A DNA stretch of 64,000 nucleotides from NCBI RefSeq assembly GCF_023525255.1, contig NZ_CP073355.1, positions 124,001 through 188,000 of the forward strand, written 5' to 3'. A program made the translations under genes and the position numbers. The stretch's first letter is position 1. Each line of letters starts with the position of its first letter. Source of the stretch: Thermospira aquatica. Lineage in GTDB: Bacteria; Spirochaetota; Brevinematia; Brevinematales; Thermospiraceae. Under the pieces are notes generated by a model. That model had not been told where the DNA came from, ran no database searches, and saw only the letters and a list, made by a program, of their open reading frames with translations. This document shows, one piece after another, positions 28,428 through 37,647 of this stretch.

Positions 28428-29565
28428 ATGCCCCTCCTATCATCACCGCTCCCAATTCATCAGAAGCTTCCTGAATACGCCATATACTATCAAGCTCATA
28501 CCCTTCTTCTTTCCATTCGAGACGACTCATCCACATACGCCAACTAAAAAAGAAGATCCAATTTTTTTGATATTTGAAAGACGCCTGAATCTTAAAAAAA
28601 GAAGTTGAAAAATTTCCTTCAAAGCTCTCGGGCATACCCTCAGCCATCAATACGGGTAAAGCAACACCGGGCAACCCTCCACCAGAAAACGTCACCCAGA
28701 ACGTCGGTTGAAAGGATATTCGAATACCAACAATAGGCCCTGTAACCAGTGTCATAAACTCTAGATTCGTCGATACCCCCTCAACTCCCGCCATCTCCCA
28801 GAAATGTTCCTGGTAGGCAAAGAATCCTCCCACAAGGGGAGATACAATCCCTCCCAGAAGCCCATACCCTGCCTGACTTTCTGCGATATAGATATTATCC
28901 TCTCCAAACGCCCCTTGAATCTGCCCCTCAACATACCACAGTCCTGTCCTCCACAAAAGATACAACGTTCCCGAAAAACCTGTGAGGGAGACATTGGTAT
29001 TATTACCCGCGGACAAATACCAACCCCTCGTTTTTAGTTTATTTCCCCAATAACCACTGGCAAAACCCAGGGCAAGTTCATGCCCCCGCACCTCATAGGG
29101 AGAGTAGGTTTTTACCACTTCGATAGTTTGAATCTCTGCTTTTGGTCTGGGAGGATAACGCCTCTGAATCTCAGAAGCCACTAACTTCGCTATCTTCGGG
29201 ATCTCTACCATCCAGTTTTTCAGAGCAAAGGTTGCAAAACTCTTGATCTCATTGGTTTTTTTTGATTCTGCAAAACGAAGATCTATTACTCCTGTCTCAT
29301 TGGTCTGATGAAAATCCACGAGAACAATCCCCGAGAGATTTTTCACCTTGAGAAGCTCAAGATCATCCTGACGCGCACTGACGATTCTTGTATTTGTTCT
29401 TTCAGAATAGCCGATAATCTCCTCCGCAAGAAACTTCCCTATCGGTTCAAAATCTCCCTTCCCAAGAGAAACTACCCCCACCTGCTGAACTACAAGATTT
29501 GTCTGCTGAGCCCACAAAAAACCCCAGCACACCAAAAGAAATCCATATATCACCCACTTTTTCAT
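28417..29565 (-). CDS. Envelope protein, paralogue-like partner of the downstream barrel protein
   Basis: 382 residues starting at the ATG at 29565, preceded by GGAGGAGAAGTT; an upstream in-frame start lacks support. Signal peptide MKKWVIYGFLLVCWGFLWAQ, a ~140-residue N-terminal domain (IGKFLAEEIIGYSERTNTRIV, FATFALKNWMVEI), then a strand-rich C-terminal half ending GGAYVF. The same two-part plan as the next gene suggests an old duplication, though identity is low. Function unknown; both likely sit in the outer membrane. Confidence 0.65.
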   Translation of the reverse strand: MKKWVIYGFLLVCWGFLWAQQTNLVVQQVGVVSLGKGDFEPIGKFLAEEIIGYSERTNTRIVSARQDDLELLKVKNLSGIVLVDFHQTNETGVIDLRFAESKKTNEIKSFATFALKNWMVEIPKIAKLVASEIQRRYPPRPKAEIQTIEVVKTYSPYEVRGHELALGFASGYWGNKLKTRGWYLSAGNNTNVSLTGFSGTLYLLWRTGLWYVEGQIQGAFGEDNIYIAESQAGYGLLGGIVSPLVGGFFAYQEHFWEMAGVEGVSTNLEFMTLVTGPIVGIRISFQPTFWVTFSGGGLPGVALPVLMAEGMPESFEGNFSTSFFKIQASFKYQKNWIFFFSWRMWMSRLEWKEEGYELDSIWRIQEASDELGAVMIGGAYVF

Positions 29566-29788
29566 AACTTCTCCTCCTGTTTTTATGGTAAGGCTAGAAA
29601 AAAAAATAATCAAGTATTTAAAAAACAGAATAAAAAGACCTAACCTGCAGTAATCATGTCCATCTTGCCATCTTTTTCAAAAAGTCTTCTCACCATCACC
29701 CTGATTCGTAATGCATGGAAGCAAAAAATATCAATCCATGCGGGTTTTCTTACAAGACTCTCTTTTGTGGACTTTTATTTTCATTGAC

Positions 29789-29817
29789 TTGCAATATTTT
29801 GTCCTTTGCTTCATAAT
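29789..29817 (+). promoter_or_regulatory. Candidate promoter of lgt-mutL-ygiQ
   Basis: TTGCAA (29789-29794) and CATAAT (29812-29817) are 17 bp apart; AAAAAGGAG follows before the ATG at 29845. The rest of 29566-29788 is A/T-rich with one 7-bp inverted repeat (29713-29719 / 29735-29741) of unclear meaning. Confidence 0.6.
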
Positions 29818-29844
29818 CATAAGAATTCTCAAAAAGGAGTCTCT

Positions 29845-30813
29845 ATGTTTGCCTATATTATCCACAACCTCAGTAATGAAATCTTCTCTATCTATGGACC
29901 CATAGTCCTCAGATGGTATGGCCTCATGTATCTCGTAGGATTTGGGGTAAACTATTATCTTCTCTCCCGATGGATCAAAACGGGGAAAATCAAATTAACT
30001 CAAGAGTTTCTCTCCGATACAGCGGTTACGATCATGATTTTCATCGTTATTGGAGCAAGAATTGGTTACATGCTTTTCTATAACTTTTCTGGTCTTATGG
30101 CAAACCCTCTGACCCTCTTTGCTGTATGGGAGGGAGGGATGTCTTTTCATGGTGGGGTGTTGTTTGGTTTTCTCTTGAGCTGGATCTATTTTACATGGAA
30201 AAAACAGAATTTCTGGGATCTTGCTGACGTTTTTATCGTAGCTATCCCACTTGCCCTCTTTTTTGGCCGTATCGGCAATTTCATAAACGGCGAACTCTGG
30301 GGAGCGGTAACGACTCTCCCATGGGGGGTTATTTTCCCTACCGTGCCCCTTTCCAGGTGGCAGCCTCTCTCTGATCCTGCTGTGCAGGAGATGGTAAAAA
30401 AGATCGCGCTCCCTATCGATGGCACTCAACCCTATATCACGATTGTTACCGAACAGATCAAAAACCATTTTCGCCTTCCGTATGAAGTGGGAGAGATCCT
30501 GGTCAATCTTCCCCGTCATCCCTCCCAGCTTTATGAAGCCTTTGGAGAAGGTATCGTTCTTTTTCTCATCCTTTATACCCTTTTCCGCAAGGGGGTAAAA
30601 ATCCGTGGTGTCTATCTCTGGACATTTTTTGTAGGGTACGGCATGATACGTTTTCTCGTTGAGTTTATCCGCCAACCTGACATTCATATCGGCTATCTCT
30701 ATGGGAACTGGTTTACCATGGGGATGCTGCTTTCTTTACCAATGATCATGGTTGGTATTGTAGGACTGGGTATCAGTATCTCTCGAAAAAAGGTTAACTC
30801 CCTATGGGGATAA
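29845..30813 (+). CDS. lgt: Prolipoprotein diacylglyceryl transferase
   Basis: Transfers diacylglycerol from phosphatidylglycerol to the lipobox Cys of prelipoproteins, an inner-membrane enzyme. 322 residues, multiple membrane helices, family signature GRIGNFINGELWG, essential His in SFHGGVLFG, and HPSQLYEA. The ATG at 29845 follows AAGGAG at good distance; a start at 29806 would add 13 polar residues before the first helix and is not favoured. It overlaps mutL by 10 bases. Confidence 0.95.
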   Translation: MFAYIIHNLSNEIFSIYGPIVLRWYGLMYLVGFGVNYYLLSRWIKTGKIKLTQEFLSDTAVTIMIFIVIGARIGYMLFYNFSGLMANPLTLFAVWEGGMSFHGGVLFGFLLSWIYFTWKKQNFWDLADVFIVAIPLALFFGRIGNFINGELWGAVTTLPWGVIFPTVPLSRWQPLSDPAVQEMVKKIALPIDGTQPYITIVTEQIKNHFRLPYEVGEILVNLPRHPSQLYEAFGEGIVLFLILYTLFRKGVKIRGVYLWTFFVGYGMIRFLVEFIRQPDIHIGYLYGNWFTMGMLLSLPMIMVGIVGLGISISRKKVNSLWG

Positions 30814-32576
30814 TCCGTCCTTTAGATGAAGCTACCACCACCAGAATTGCTGCCGGTGAGGTAATTGATCGTCCTGCGTCGGTAGTACGAGAACTCGTTG
30901 ATAACGCTCTGGATGCTCAGGCGACAGAGATCGAGGTAAGCATCATGGATGGAGGAATCTCTTCTGTAGAAGTAAGTGATAATGGCATCGGGATGAGCCG
31001 GGAGGATGTTCTTCTCTGTTATCACAACCATACCACAAGCAAAATCTCTACCTTTGAAGATCTTGAACATCTCTCAACCCTCGGGTTTCGAGGAGAAGCC
31101 CTCGCAAGTATTGCAAGCGTAGCGTTTTTAGACGTCATGTCCCGTCCCAGGGAAAGTGTCTGTGGAACACGGATCGTGGTCGAGTATGGAGAGCTCAAGG
31201 ATGTTCAGGAAATAGGCATGGGATATGGAACCGTAGTGAGGGTAAACCAGCTCTTTGAGCGCCTTCCCGCAAGAAAAAAGTTTCTCCAGAGTCCCATGCA
31301 GGAAGCAAAACTTGTCTACCGAGAACTTCTAAAAAAGATGATCGTCTTCCCTGAGTGTGGATTTCTCTACCGAAGCGAGGGACGGGAGCGTTTCCGCTCT
31401 CCTGCCAGACGAAGCACTCTTGAACGTATCGTCGATCTCTTCGGAGATATTACGGATGAACTCATACCCTTTGAGTTTGCTGTAAACGAAGGAAGAGTAC
31501 ATGGTTTTCTTGGTCGTCCCACCTACCTCAAGCCCCAGAAGAATTTTCAGTTTTTTGCTGTCAATCGTCGCGTGGTGGAATGGAAGTTGTTTTCTTTTGT
31601 ACTTTCCCAGGTCTATGGAGATCTCATCCCCCCGCAACGGCATCCGCTCGCCTTTGTTTTTGTGGAGATGGACCCTTCAGAAGTCGATGTCAATGTTCAT
31701 CCCATGAAACGGGAGGTTCGCTTCCGAAGAGAACATGACTTCCAGCAAGCGCTTGTTCACCATCTTCGACAGAGTTTGGAAAAGTCCCTTGCTCTTGGAA
31801 AAAGTGGTTTTTTCTTTTCTTCGTCTCCTGCTGCAAAAGAAGCCTTTTCTGTTCCTTTTGTCCATGAGAAGACAGAAACTCCTATCCTGCCAGATTTCCT
31901 CCTCACCGAAGACCATCCTCTTCCAAATCCCTATGAAGGGGAATCCCTTCCTGCAACTGAGACAGGTCTTTTCTCAGAGGAAAACGTCGAGGATGTGGTT
32001 TCCTCCTACCGTTTTGTGGGAGTGCTTTTTGCTACTTATCTTCTTTTTGAAAAGGGAGAAGAAATTTTCATCATTGACCAGCATGCAGCTCATGAAAGAA
32101 TTCGCTATGAAGAAATAAAAGCCCAGTACCAGACCCATTCTTCTTCCCAGGAGCTTCTGCATCCTGTTTCCCTCCATCTGGGAAGGGAAAAAACACGCGA
32201 AGTGCTCATGCATAAAACAGAACTCGAAAGATTGGGATTTGATGTAGAAGAATTTGGAAACGATTCTGTTGTCCTTCGTGCTATCCCTGCCTATCTCTCC
32301 CCTTCTCGTGCCGAGGAAGCCTTTGAGGTATGTCTGGATGCCCTAGAAAACCATACGCAGGCACATCCTTCTGAGATGATAGAAGAAACACTCAAACAAC
32401 TTGCCTGCAAAACGGCTATCAAGGCTCATGATCACATCTCCGCCCGGGAGGCATATGGTCTTCTCGAGAGACTTTCTCATACTCCCAATAGTTCGAGTTG
32501 TCCTCACGGGCGTCCTACCTTCCTTCGACTTTCGAAACAGGATCTCGAAAAACTCTTTAAAAGGACAGGATTTTAA
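30804..32576 (+). CDS. mutL: DNA mismatch repair protein MutL with endonuclease motif
   Basis: 590 residues. N-terminal GHKL ATPase: IAAGEVIDRPASVVRELVDN, DNGIGM and LGFRGEALASI. The C-terminal domain has the metal-binding endonuclease motif DQHAAHERIRYEE (DQHAx2Ex4E), plus ACKTAIKAHD and CPHGRPT, as in MutL of bacteria without MutH. It should therefore nick DNA itself. Start ATG at 30804 lies within the end of lgt; ygiQ follows after 2 bases. Confidence 0.96.
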   Translation: MGIIRPLDEATTTRIAAGEVIDRPASVVRELVDNALDAQATEIEVSIMDGGISSVEVSDNGIGMSREDVLLCYHNHTTSKISTFEDLEHLSTLGFRGEALASIASVAFLDVMSRPRESVCGTRIVVEYGELKDVQEIGMGYGTVVRVNQLFERLPARKKFLQSPMQEAKLVYRELLKKMIVFPECGFLYRSEGRERFRSPARRSTLERIVDLFGDITDELIPFEFAVNEGRVHGFLGRPTYLKPQKNFQFFAVNRRVVEWKLFSFVLSQVYGDLIPPQRHPLAFVFVEMDPSEVDVNVHPMKREVRFRREHDFQQALVHHLRQSLEKSLALGKSGFFFSSSPAAKEAFSVPFVHEKTETPILPDFLLTEDHPLPNPYEGESLPATETGLFSEENVEDVVSSYRFVGVLFATYLLFEKGEEIFIIDQHAAHERIRYEEIKAQYQTHSSSQELLHPVSLHLGREKTREVLMHKTELERLGFDVEEFGNDSVVLRAIPAYLSPSRAEEAFEVCLDALENHTQAHPSEMIEETLKQLACKTAIKAHDHISAREAYGLLERLSHTPNSSSCPHGRPTFLRLSKQDLEKLFKRTGF

Positions 32577-32578
32577 GT

Positions 32579-34300
32579 ATGTTTCTTCCCATGACCCGTG
32601 CCGAAATGGAGAAAAGGGGATGGACGGAACTGGATGTAATCCTTATTACCGGCGATGCGTATATTGATAGTCCTTTTAGCGGGGTAGCCATTATCGGGCG
32701 CGTTCTGGAAGACGCGGGGTACAGGGTAGGCATCATCGCCTGTCCCGATCCACGGGATGAGGATGCCTTCAAGGCTCTGGGAAAACCAAAACTTTTCTGG
32801 GGTATTACCGCTGGTGCCATGGATTCCATGGTGGCTAACTACACTCCCCTGGGAAAGCGTCGTTTCCAGGATGACCTTTTGCCCGAGGGGAAGCTTACCC
32901 GTCCTGACCGGGCTACCATTGTCTACACCAATACTATCCTTCGCCTTTTTGGAAGAGAGGTGCCCATTATCCTGGGGGGGATAGAGGCAAGTCTTCGTCG
33001 GATTATTCATTATGACTATTGGGATGATGATCTTCGTCGTTCAGTGCTCATGGATAGCAAGGCAGACTACCTTGTCTACGGCATGGGAGAAAAAACCATC
33101 CTCGAGATAGCCCACAAGCTTGCAAGAAACGAGGACATCCGGGATATTCGTGGCCTCTGCTATCTGAGTTCTTCACCACCACCAGAGGGCATTGAACTCC
33201 CGGGCTGGGACGAGGTCAAAAAAGATCCGCTTGCTTTTATCGAGATGTTTCACCTCTTTTATGCCAATCAGGATCCCATCACAGGAAAAAGACTCTTTCA
33301 ACGCCAGACGCCCAACGATGCACCACCACGCTACCTCATCCATAATCCTCCCGCCCTTCCTCTTACCACCGAAGAGCTCGATCACGTCTATGAGCTTCCC
33401 TATGAGCATGATGCCCATCCTTTGCACAAAAAACAGGGCCGGATTCGAGCCCTTGAGACCATCCAGTTTTCGCTTACCACCCATCGGGGGTGTTACGGGG
33501 GATGCCATTTCTGTGCAATTGGAGTCCACCAGGGGCGATGGATCATCTCCCGATCAGAAGACTCTCTTCTCCGGGAGGCAAAAAGACTCACAAAACACCC
33601 CGCCTTTAAGGGATATTTTTTTGATGTAGGAGGACCAACTGCCAACATGTGGCAGATGGATTGTGCGAAAAAGGCAAAAAGTGGGGCATGTCGAGAGAGA
33701 CACTGTCTTCTCCCTCATCCGTGTGAGAGGCTTATCCCTTCCCACGAAAGACAGATCCGACTCCTGCAAGCCATTCGCCGTCTGCCGGGGGTGAAAGGGG
33801 TTTTCGTTGCCTCAGGGATTCGCCCCGACCTCGTCTATGCTGATCCGGACGGCGAAGCCTACGTGCGCGAGATTGCCTTTTACCACACCTCAGGGCAACT
33901 CAAGCTTGCCCCCGAACATACGGAGAGCAAGATTCTCTCCCTCATGGGGAAACCTGATCTTGAAACACTCCTTCGCTTTCGCAGGGATTTTCTCCGATTT
34001 TCTCACGAAGCCGGAAAGAAACAGTTTCTTAGCTATTACTTTATTGCAGCCTATCCCGGCTGTTCACGTGAGGACATGATCAAAGCCAAACACTTCATCC
34101 AGAAGCATCTTCACCTCACTCCTGAACAGGTGCAGATCTTTACCCCTACTCCTTCGACCTATGCCTCGGTGATGTATTACACCGAAAGGGATCCCTTCCA
34201 TCCAGAGCGCAAGCTCTTTGTCGAAAAAAATCCCTCTGAAAAACAAAAACAAAAGGATATCCTGCAGACAAGCCTGGAAAAGGCCAAAAAGAAACCCTAA
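32579..34300 (+). CDS. ygiQ: YgiQ-family (UPF0313) radical SAM protein
   Basis: 573 residues. N-terminal segment (VILITGDAYIDSPFSGVAIIGR) and a radical SAM core with CYGGCHFC providing the 4Fe-4S ligands, followed by the family segments FDVGGPTANMWQM and KLAPEHTE. The reaction of YgiQ is not established. The length is at the short end of the family, lacking part of the C-terminal extension of E. coli YgiQ. Its 3' end overlaps the convergent SemiSWEET gene by 4 bases. Confidence 0.92.
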   Translation: MFLPMTRAEMEKRGWTELDVILITGDAYIDSPFSGVAIIGRVLEDAGYRVGIIACPDPRDEDAFKALGKPKLFWGITAGAMDSMVANYTPLGKRRFQDDLLPEGKLTRPDRATIVYTNTILRLFGREVPIILGGIEASLRRIIHYDYWDDDLRRSVLMDSKADYLVYGMGEKTILEIAHKLARNEDIRDIRGLCYLSSSPPPEGIELPGWDEVKKDPLAFIEMFHLFYANQDPITGKRLFQRQTPNDAPPRYLIHNPPALPLTTEELDHVYELPYEHDAHPLHKKQGRIRALETIQFSLTTHRGCYGGCHFCAIGVHQGRWIISRSEDSLLREAKRLTKHPAFKGYFFDVGGPTANMWQMDCAKKAKSGACRERHCLLPHPCERLIPSHERQIRLLQAIRRLPGVKGVFVASGIRPDLVYADPDGEAYVREIAFYHTSGQLKLAPEHTESKILSLMGKPDLETLLRFRRDFLRFSHEAGKKQFLSYYFIAAYPGCSREDMIKAKHFIQKHLHLTPEQVQIFTPTPSTYASVMYYTERDPFHPERKLFVEKNPSEKQKQKDILQTSLEKAKKKP

Positions 34301-34551
34301 GCCTCAGGTTTTTCTCGAAGTTTGTAAATAAGAACAATCAAAGAAAGGATAAACGTGATACTATTAGCCACAATAACCGATAGTGCACGTGTACTTATCC
34401 CATACAAAAGCCAGAAAAACACCCCAACCACCATCAGAACATACATCCCAAGAGCGATATCCCGTGTCTGACGCGTTTTGATGACCTTAATCACCTGAGG
34501 AACGAGAAACAGTGTCGTACAAAAACCTGCAATAAAACCTAAAATTTCCAT
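34297..34551 (-). CDS. SemiSWEET sugar transporter (PQ-loop)
   Basis: 84 residues with three membrane helices: EILGFIAGFCTTLFLVPQ, MYVLMVVGVFFWLLYGI and VIVANSITFILSLIVLI. The PQ motif (FLVPQVIKVIKTR) in helix 1 is diagnostic of SemiSWEETs, which dimerise to move small sugars. The ATG at 34551 overlaps the 3' end of purN by 13 bases and has GGGGGGAAG upstream; an ATG at 34563 would add four residues. Confidence 0.88.
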   Translation of the reverse strand: MEILGFIAGFCTTLFLVPQVIKVIKTRQTRDIALGMYVLMVVGVFFWLLYGISTRALSVIVANSITFILSLIVLIYKLREKPEA

Positions 34552-35186
34552 TCTTCCCCCCATTGGATTGGTTCAACGAGTGAATCATACGATATTTTCT
34601 TTTCAAGTAAAAGACGGATAGCATAGGGAAGGATCTTGTGTTCCTTTTCAAGCACACGAGCAGCAAGTGTCTGTGGTGTATCCCCCGGAAGAACCTGAAC
34701 GCGAGCCTGGATAATCCGCTTTCCTCCATCCACCTTTTCATTCACAAAATGCACCGTACACCCTGACTCCTTTTCTCCAGCCGCAAGAACACGCTCGTGG
34801 GTATGAAGACCAGGATACGCTGGTAAAAGCGATGGATGAATATTGATAATTTTGTTTGGAAAACTCTGGATAAAACGGGGTTTCACGACCCGCATAAAAC
34901 CGGCAAGCACAATAAGATCCGGTTTCATACGTTTGATGGTACGAATATAGACCTCTTCGGCAGGGCCTTCCAGTTTTGTCTTGTAAGGAGCCGCAGAAAG
35001 ATAGAGGGCACGTACACCATAACGACGAGCTATGGTGAGACCCTCTGCATCAGGATTGTCGCTGATGACACCCACTACCCTCGTATGGGGAATTTCCTTT
35101 TTTTTCACCGCTTCAAGAATCGCTTTCATGTTTGATCCGCGTCCGGAGATCAATATGACAAGACGATGCTTCCGTCGAAAAATCAT
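34539..35186 (-). CDS. purN: Phosphoribosylglycinamide formyltransferase
   Basis: Formylates GAR using 10-formyl-THF, the third step of purine synthesis. 215 residues with ISGRGSNMKAI, the catalytic Asn/His/Asp as INIHPSLLPAYPG and HFVNEKVDGGKRIIQ. It starts 1 base after the rseP stop. No other purine gene is in the window. Confidence 0.94.
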   Translation of the reverse strand: MIFRRKHRLVILISGRGSNMKAILEAVKKKEIPHTRVVGVISDNPDAEGLTIARRYGVRALYLSAAPYKTKLEGPAEEVYIRTIKRMKPDLIVLAGFMRVVKPRFIQSFPNKIINIHPSLLPAYPGLHTHERVLAAGEKESGCTVHFVNEKVDGGKRIIQARVQVLPGDTPQTLAARVLEKEHKILPYAIRLLLEKKISYDSLVEPIQWGEEWKF

Positions 35187-35187
35187 C

Positions 35188-36507
35188 TTAGTTTCCTCTC
35201 AAAAGATTAACAATATCATTGGACAGTACCCAGGAAGCAAGCATCAAGAGTACCAGAATTCCAAAACTCTCAATAGCCACACGGATACGATCATCCAGCC
35301 GTCTTCGCATGAGTAACTCCACCGTAGCAATCGCCACATGCCCTCCATCCAACCCGGGAATGGGTAAAAGATTCGCCAGCGCAAGTCCTAAACTAATCAC
35401 AGCAACAAACCTCATCAAAAGAGAAAAATCCCTGAGCTGTGTCACCAGAGCCGTCGTTTGCACGATACGCAGAGGACCATACAGATTCTGAGAAACAGAA
35501 ATCCTTCCACTCAAAAGGCTTTTAAACCCCCTTATGGTAAGAAGAAACTGATCCCAGAGAGCACGAGTCCCATCCGAGAGAGCCAAGAGCCACGAGGCAC
35601 TTTTCACACGGTTGGTAACCACCTCACCCTCACCAGAAAGCTGAATACCAATAACCCCCCGACCTTCCAGGGACTCGACTTTTAGAGAAACCGTATTGGT
35701 ATCCTGTCCTCGAACATACGTTAAACGAATCTCTTTCTCCTGGTTATGTTCAAGAACAGAACGCAACTCATAGTAATAGCGGATAGTTTTCCCCTCAACA
35801 GCAACAATCCTATCCCCACGTTTTAAACCCGCCTTCGCTGCGGCCCTGTTAGAAATGACTGCCCCCACCACTGCCTCATAAAGGGGGAAAACCCCTATCA
35901 CACCCAGACCTGTCTCCTGGTTAAGGATCGGTTTTACGTATGTTTTATTTGTTTGCCCATTAAGTACGTACACTGTCTCTACCTCTTGATTCACACGAAG
36001 AGCAACCTCTTCCATAATATTCTGGAAATTCTGAATCTCTTTCCCATTGAGAGAAAGAATTTCACTCCCGGGACGGAGCCCAGCCTTCCAGGCCGGGGAA
36101 ATCTCTTCGGCAATCTTTTCCATCACATCCACACGACGGGAGGGAAGCACCTCACTATATCCCACACCATAGAGAGCAATCATCACCACTACAGCCGCCA
36201 ACAGATTAGCGACAGGACCAGCCAAAAGCACGAGAATTCTCACCCAGGGTGGTTTCCCATAGAGAGAATCCGGTGCACTTTCGGAGAATTCTCCCTTGAG
36301 CTTACAGTAACCTCCAAAGGGCACCCAGCTCACCCGGTAGCGAGTTGTTCCCCGCGTCCAGCCAAAAATCTCCGGACCAAAACCAATAGAAAACACCTCA
36401 ACCGTAATACCAAAGAGTCTTGCCACTACAAAATGCCCCAATTCATGGACAAAAACCAAAAGACTCAAAACAACAAGGGCAAGCAGATACGACAACAAGG
36501 TACTCAT
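35188..36507 (-). CDS. rseP: Site-2 intramembrane metalloprotease RseP
   Basis: 439 residues. Zn motif HELGH in membrane helix 1 (FVHELGHFVVARLFG), two PDZ-like regions between helices, and the third ligand in the NLLPIPGLDGGH motif of the distal helix. RseP cleaves membrane-anchored anti-sigma factors and remnant signal peptides. It overlaps the upstream fumarase-type gene by 4 bases. Confidence 0.95.
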   Translation of the reverse strand: MSTLLSYLLALVVLSLLVFVHELGHFVVARLFGITVEVFSIGFGPEIFGWTRGTTRYRVSWVPFGGYCKLKGEFSESAPDSLYGKPPWVRILVLLAGPVANLLAAVVVMIALYGVGYSEVLPSRRVDVMEKIAEEISPAWKAGLRPGSEILSLNGKEIQNFQNIMEEVALRVNQEVETVYVLNGQTNKTYVKPILNQETGLGVIGVFPLYEAVVGAVISNRAAAKAGLKRGDRIVAVEGKTIRYYYELRSVLEHNQEKEIRLTYVRGQDTNTVSLKVESLEGRGVIGIQLSGEGEVVTNRVKSASWLLALSDGTRALWDQFLLTIRGFKSLLSGRISVSQNLYGPLRIVQTTALVTQLRDFSLLMRFVAVISLGLALANLLPIPGLDGGHVAIATVELLMRRRLDDRIRVAIESFGILVLLMLASWVLSNDIVNLLRGN

Positions 36508-37058
36508 GCGCTTTTCTCCTTCTGAAGTTCAAACCACTCACCCTCCGAAAGAACCCTCCCCCGGGCATCTATACCAACAATCGCGGGAAAATCCTCTACT
36601 ACCAGCTCATAAATAGCCTCCGCTCCCAAATCCGGATACGCCACCAAACGCTGAGAACGAATGCTGCGAGCAAGAAAAGCTCCCGCTCCCCCAAAGGTAA
36701 GAAGATACACCGCTCCATATTTTGCACACGCCTCTCGAACGGCTTCACTTCGTGGACCCTTGCCCATCGTGGCTACCACCCCGGCCTCTATCAAGCGAGG
36801 CGTAAAGGGATCCATCCGTGCCGAGGTTGTAGGTCCTGCCGAACCAAAGAGTCCATCCTCCCGGGGTGGCGTCGGACCACAATAATAAATAAGCTGCCCC
36901 TTGAGAGAAAAAGGAAGCTCTTCGCCTCTCTTGAGAGCCTCAACAAGCCGTTTATGCGCCTGGTCTCTAGCGGTATACACCGTCCCCTGAATCCTTACCA
37001 CGTCCCCACAAGAAAGCGCAGGAAGCTTTTCCACAGGAAAAGAGAGAGAAATTGCCAT
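36504..37058 (-). CDS. Fumarate hydratase / tartrate dehydratase class I beta subunit
   Basis: 184 residues corresponding to the C-terminal (beta) domain of class I fumarases: VRIQGTVYTARDQAHKRL, YYCGPTPPR, SAGPTTSARMDPFTP, MGKGPRS and LTFGGAGAFLA. The ATG at 37058 follows AAGGATA; an upstream in-frame start has no support. The 4Fe-4S alpha subunit that completes the enzyme is not adjacent, so it must be elsewhere or absent. Neighbours (rseP, purN) do not explain the substrate; fumarate is the likeliest. Confidence 0.88.
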   Translation of the reverse strand: MAISLSFPVEKLPALSCGDVVRIQGTVYTARDQAHKRLVEALKRGEELPFSLKGQLIYYCGPTPPREDGLFGSAGPTTSARMDPFTPRLIEAGVVATMGKGPRSEAVREACAKYGAVYLLTFGGAGAFLARSIRSQRLVAYPDLGAEAIYELVVEDFPAIVGIDARGRVLSEGEWFELQKEKSA

Positions 37059-37089
37059 TATTCTATCCTTCCATAGAAAGGGTATAAAT

Positions 37090-37118
37090 AGTATACAGCG
37101 TTTTTGTTTTTCTATCAA
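37090..37118 (-). promoter_or_regulatory. Promoter of the fumarase-beta/rseP/purN/SemiSWEET operon
   Basis: On the minus strand TTGATA (37113-37118) and TATACT (37090-37095) are 17 bp apart, about 30 nt before the start at 37058. Confidence 0.65.
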
Positions 37119-37270
37119 TAAAAACGCATTGTGCCCTGTCAGCACACCTCCCTCTCACAATATCCAACAAGGACAACCATTCCCTTTGCAACACTTTTTA
37201 AGTCACGTTTTCCCCATACGTAGGAGAAAAAAGCCCATGGTTAAACGTTTAACCCAAAAAAGCAAAAGAT

Positions 37271-37594
37271 GCTATTCCCCTATCACAGTTTACCCATCCA
37301 AACACCTCCATAATCCAACAAAATTTTCTTCTAAAAGAGAACATGTTTCCAAAGTCTTTGGTCTTTCACTACAAAAAAAGCTATTTCATCACCTCAAAAC
37401 AAAAAATACCATCAAGGTTTTCCCTTTCTCGAGAAACTTTTTAGATGCCCGCACCAAAACTGCAACAGGGTAAGAGCACACTCTCCCCCCTCTTTAGAAA
37501 AAACAAAACCACCATTCCCTTGAAAAACAGAAACATGCTCTTCCCTTTTTACAGTTTTTTTCCCTTGATAAAAGCACTGTAAAAAAGAAAGAGC
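37271..37594. repeat. Third cluster of the 19-bp repeat (4 copies)
   Basis: Plus-strand copies start at 37271 and 37537; inverted copies at 37459 and 37576. The last two face each other across ~20 bp to make a 58-bp palindromic unit. The palindrome TTAAACGTTTAA plus CC recurs at 37241-37254, as in the left array at 12758. There is no transposase-like gene here; 37119-37647 is otherwise non-coding, lying between the fumarase-type operon promoter and the end of the K+ transporter gene. Confidence 0.85.
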
Positions 37595-37647
37595 CATCTC
37601 AAAAAATTGTTTTACCACTTTTCCCCGAAAAAAGAAAAGGCATCAAA

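Noticed and set aside
29713-29741. Rho-independent terminator or RNA element before lgt
   Set aside because: Seven-bp stem with a 15-nt loop and no U-run; too weak to name.
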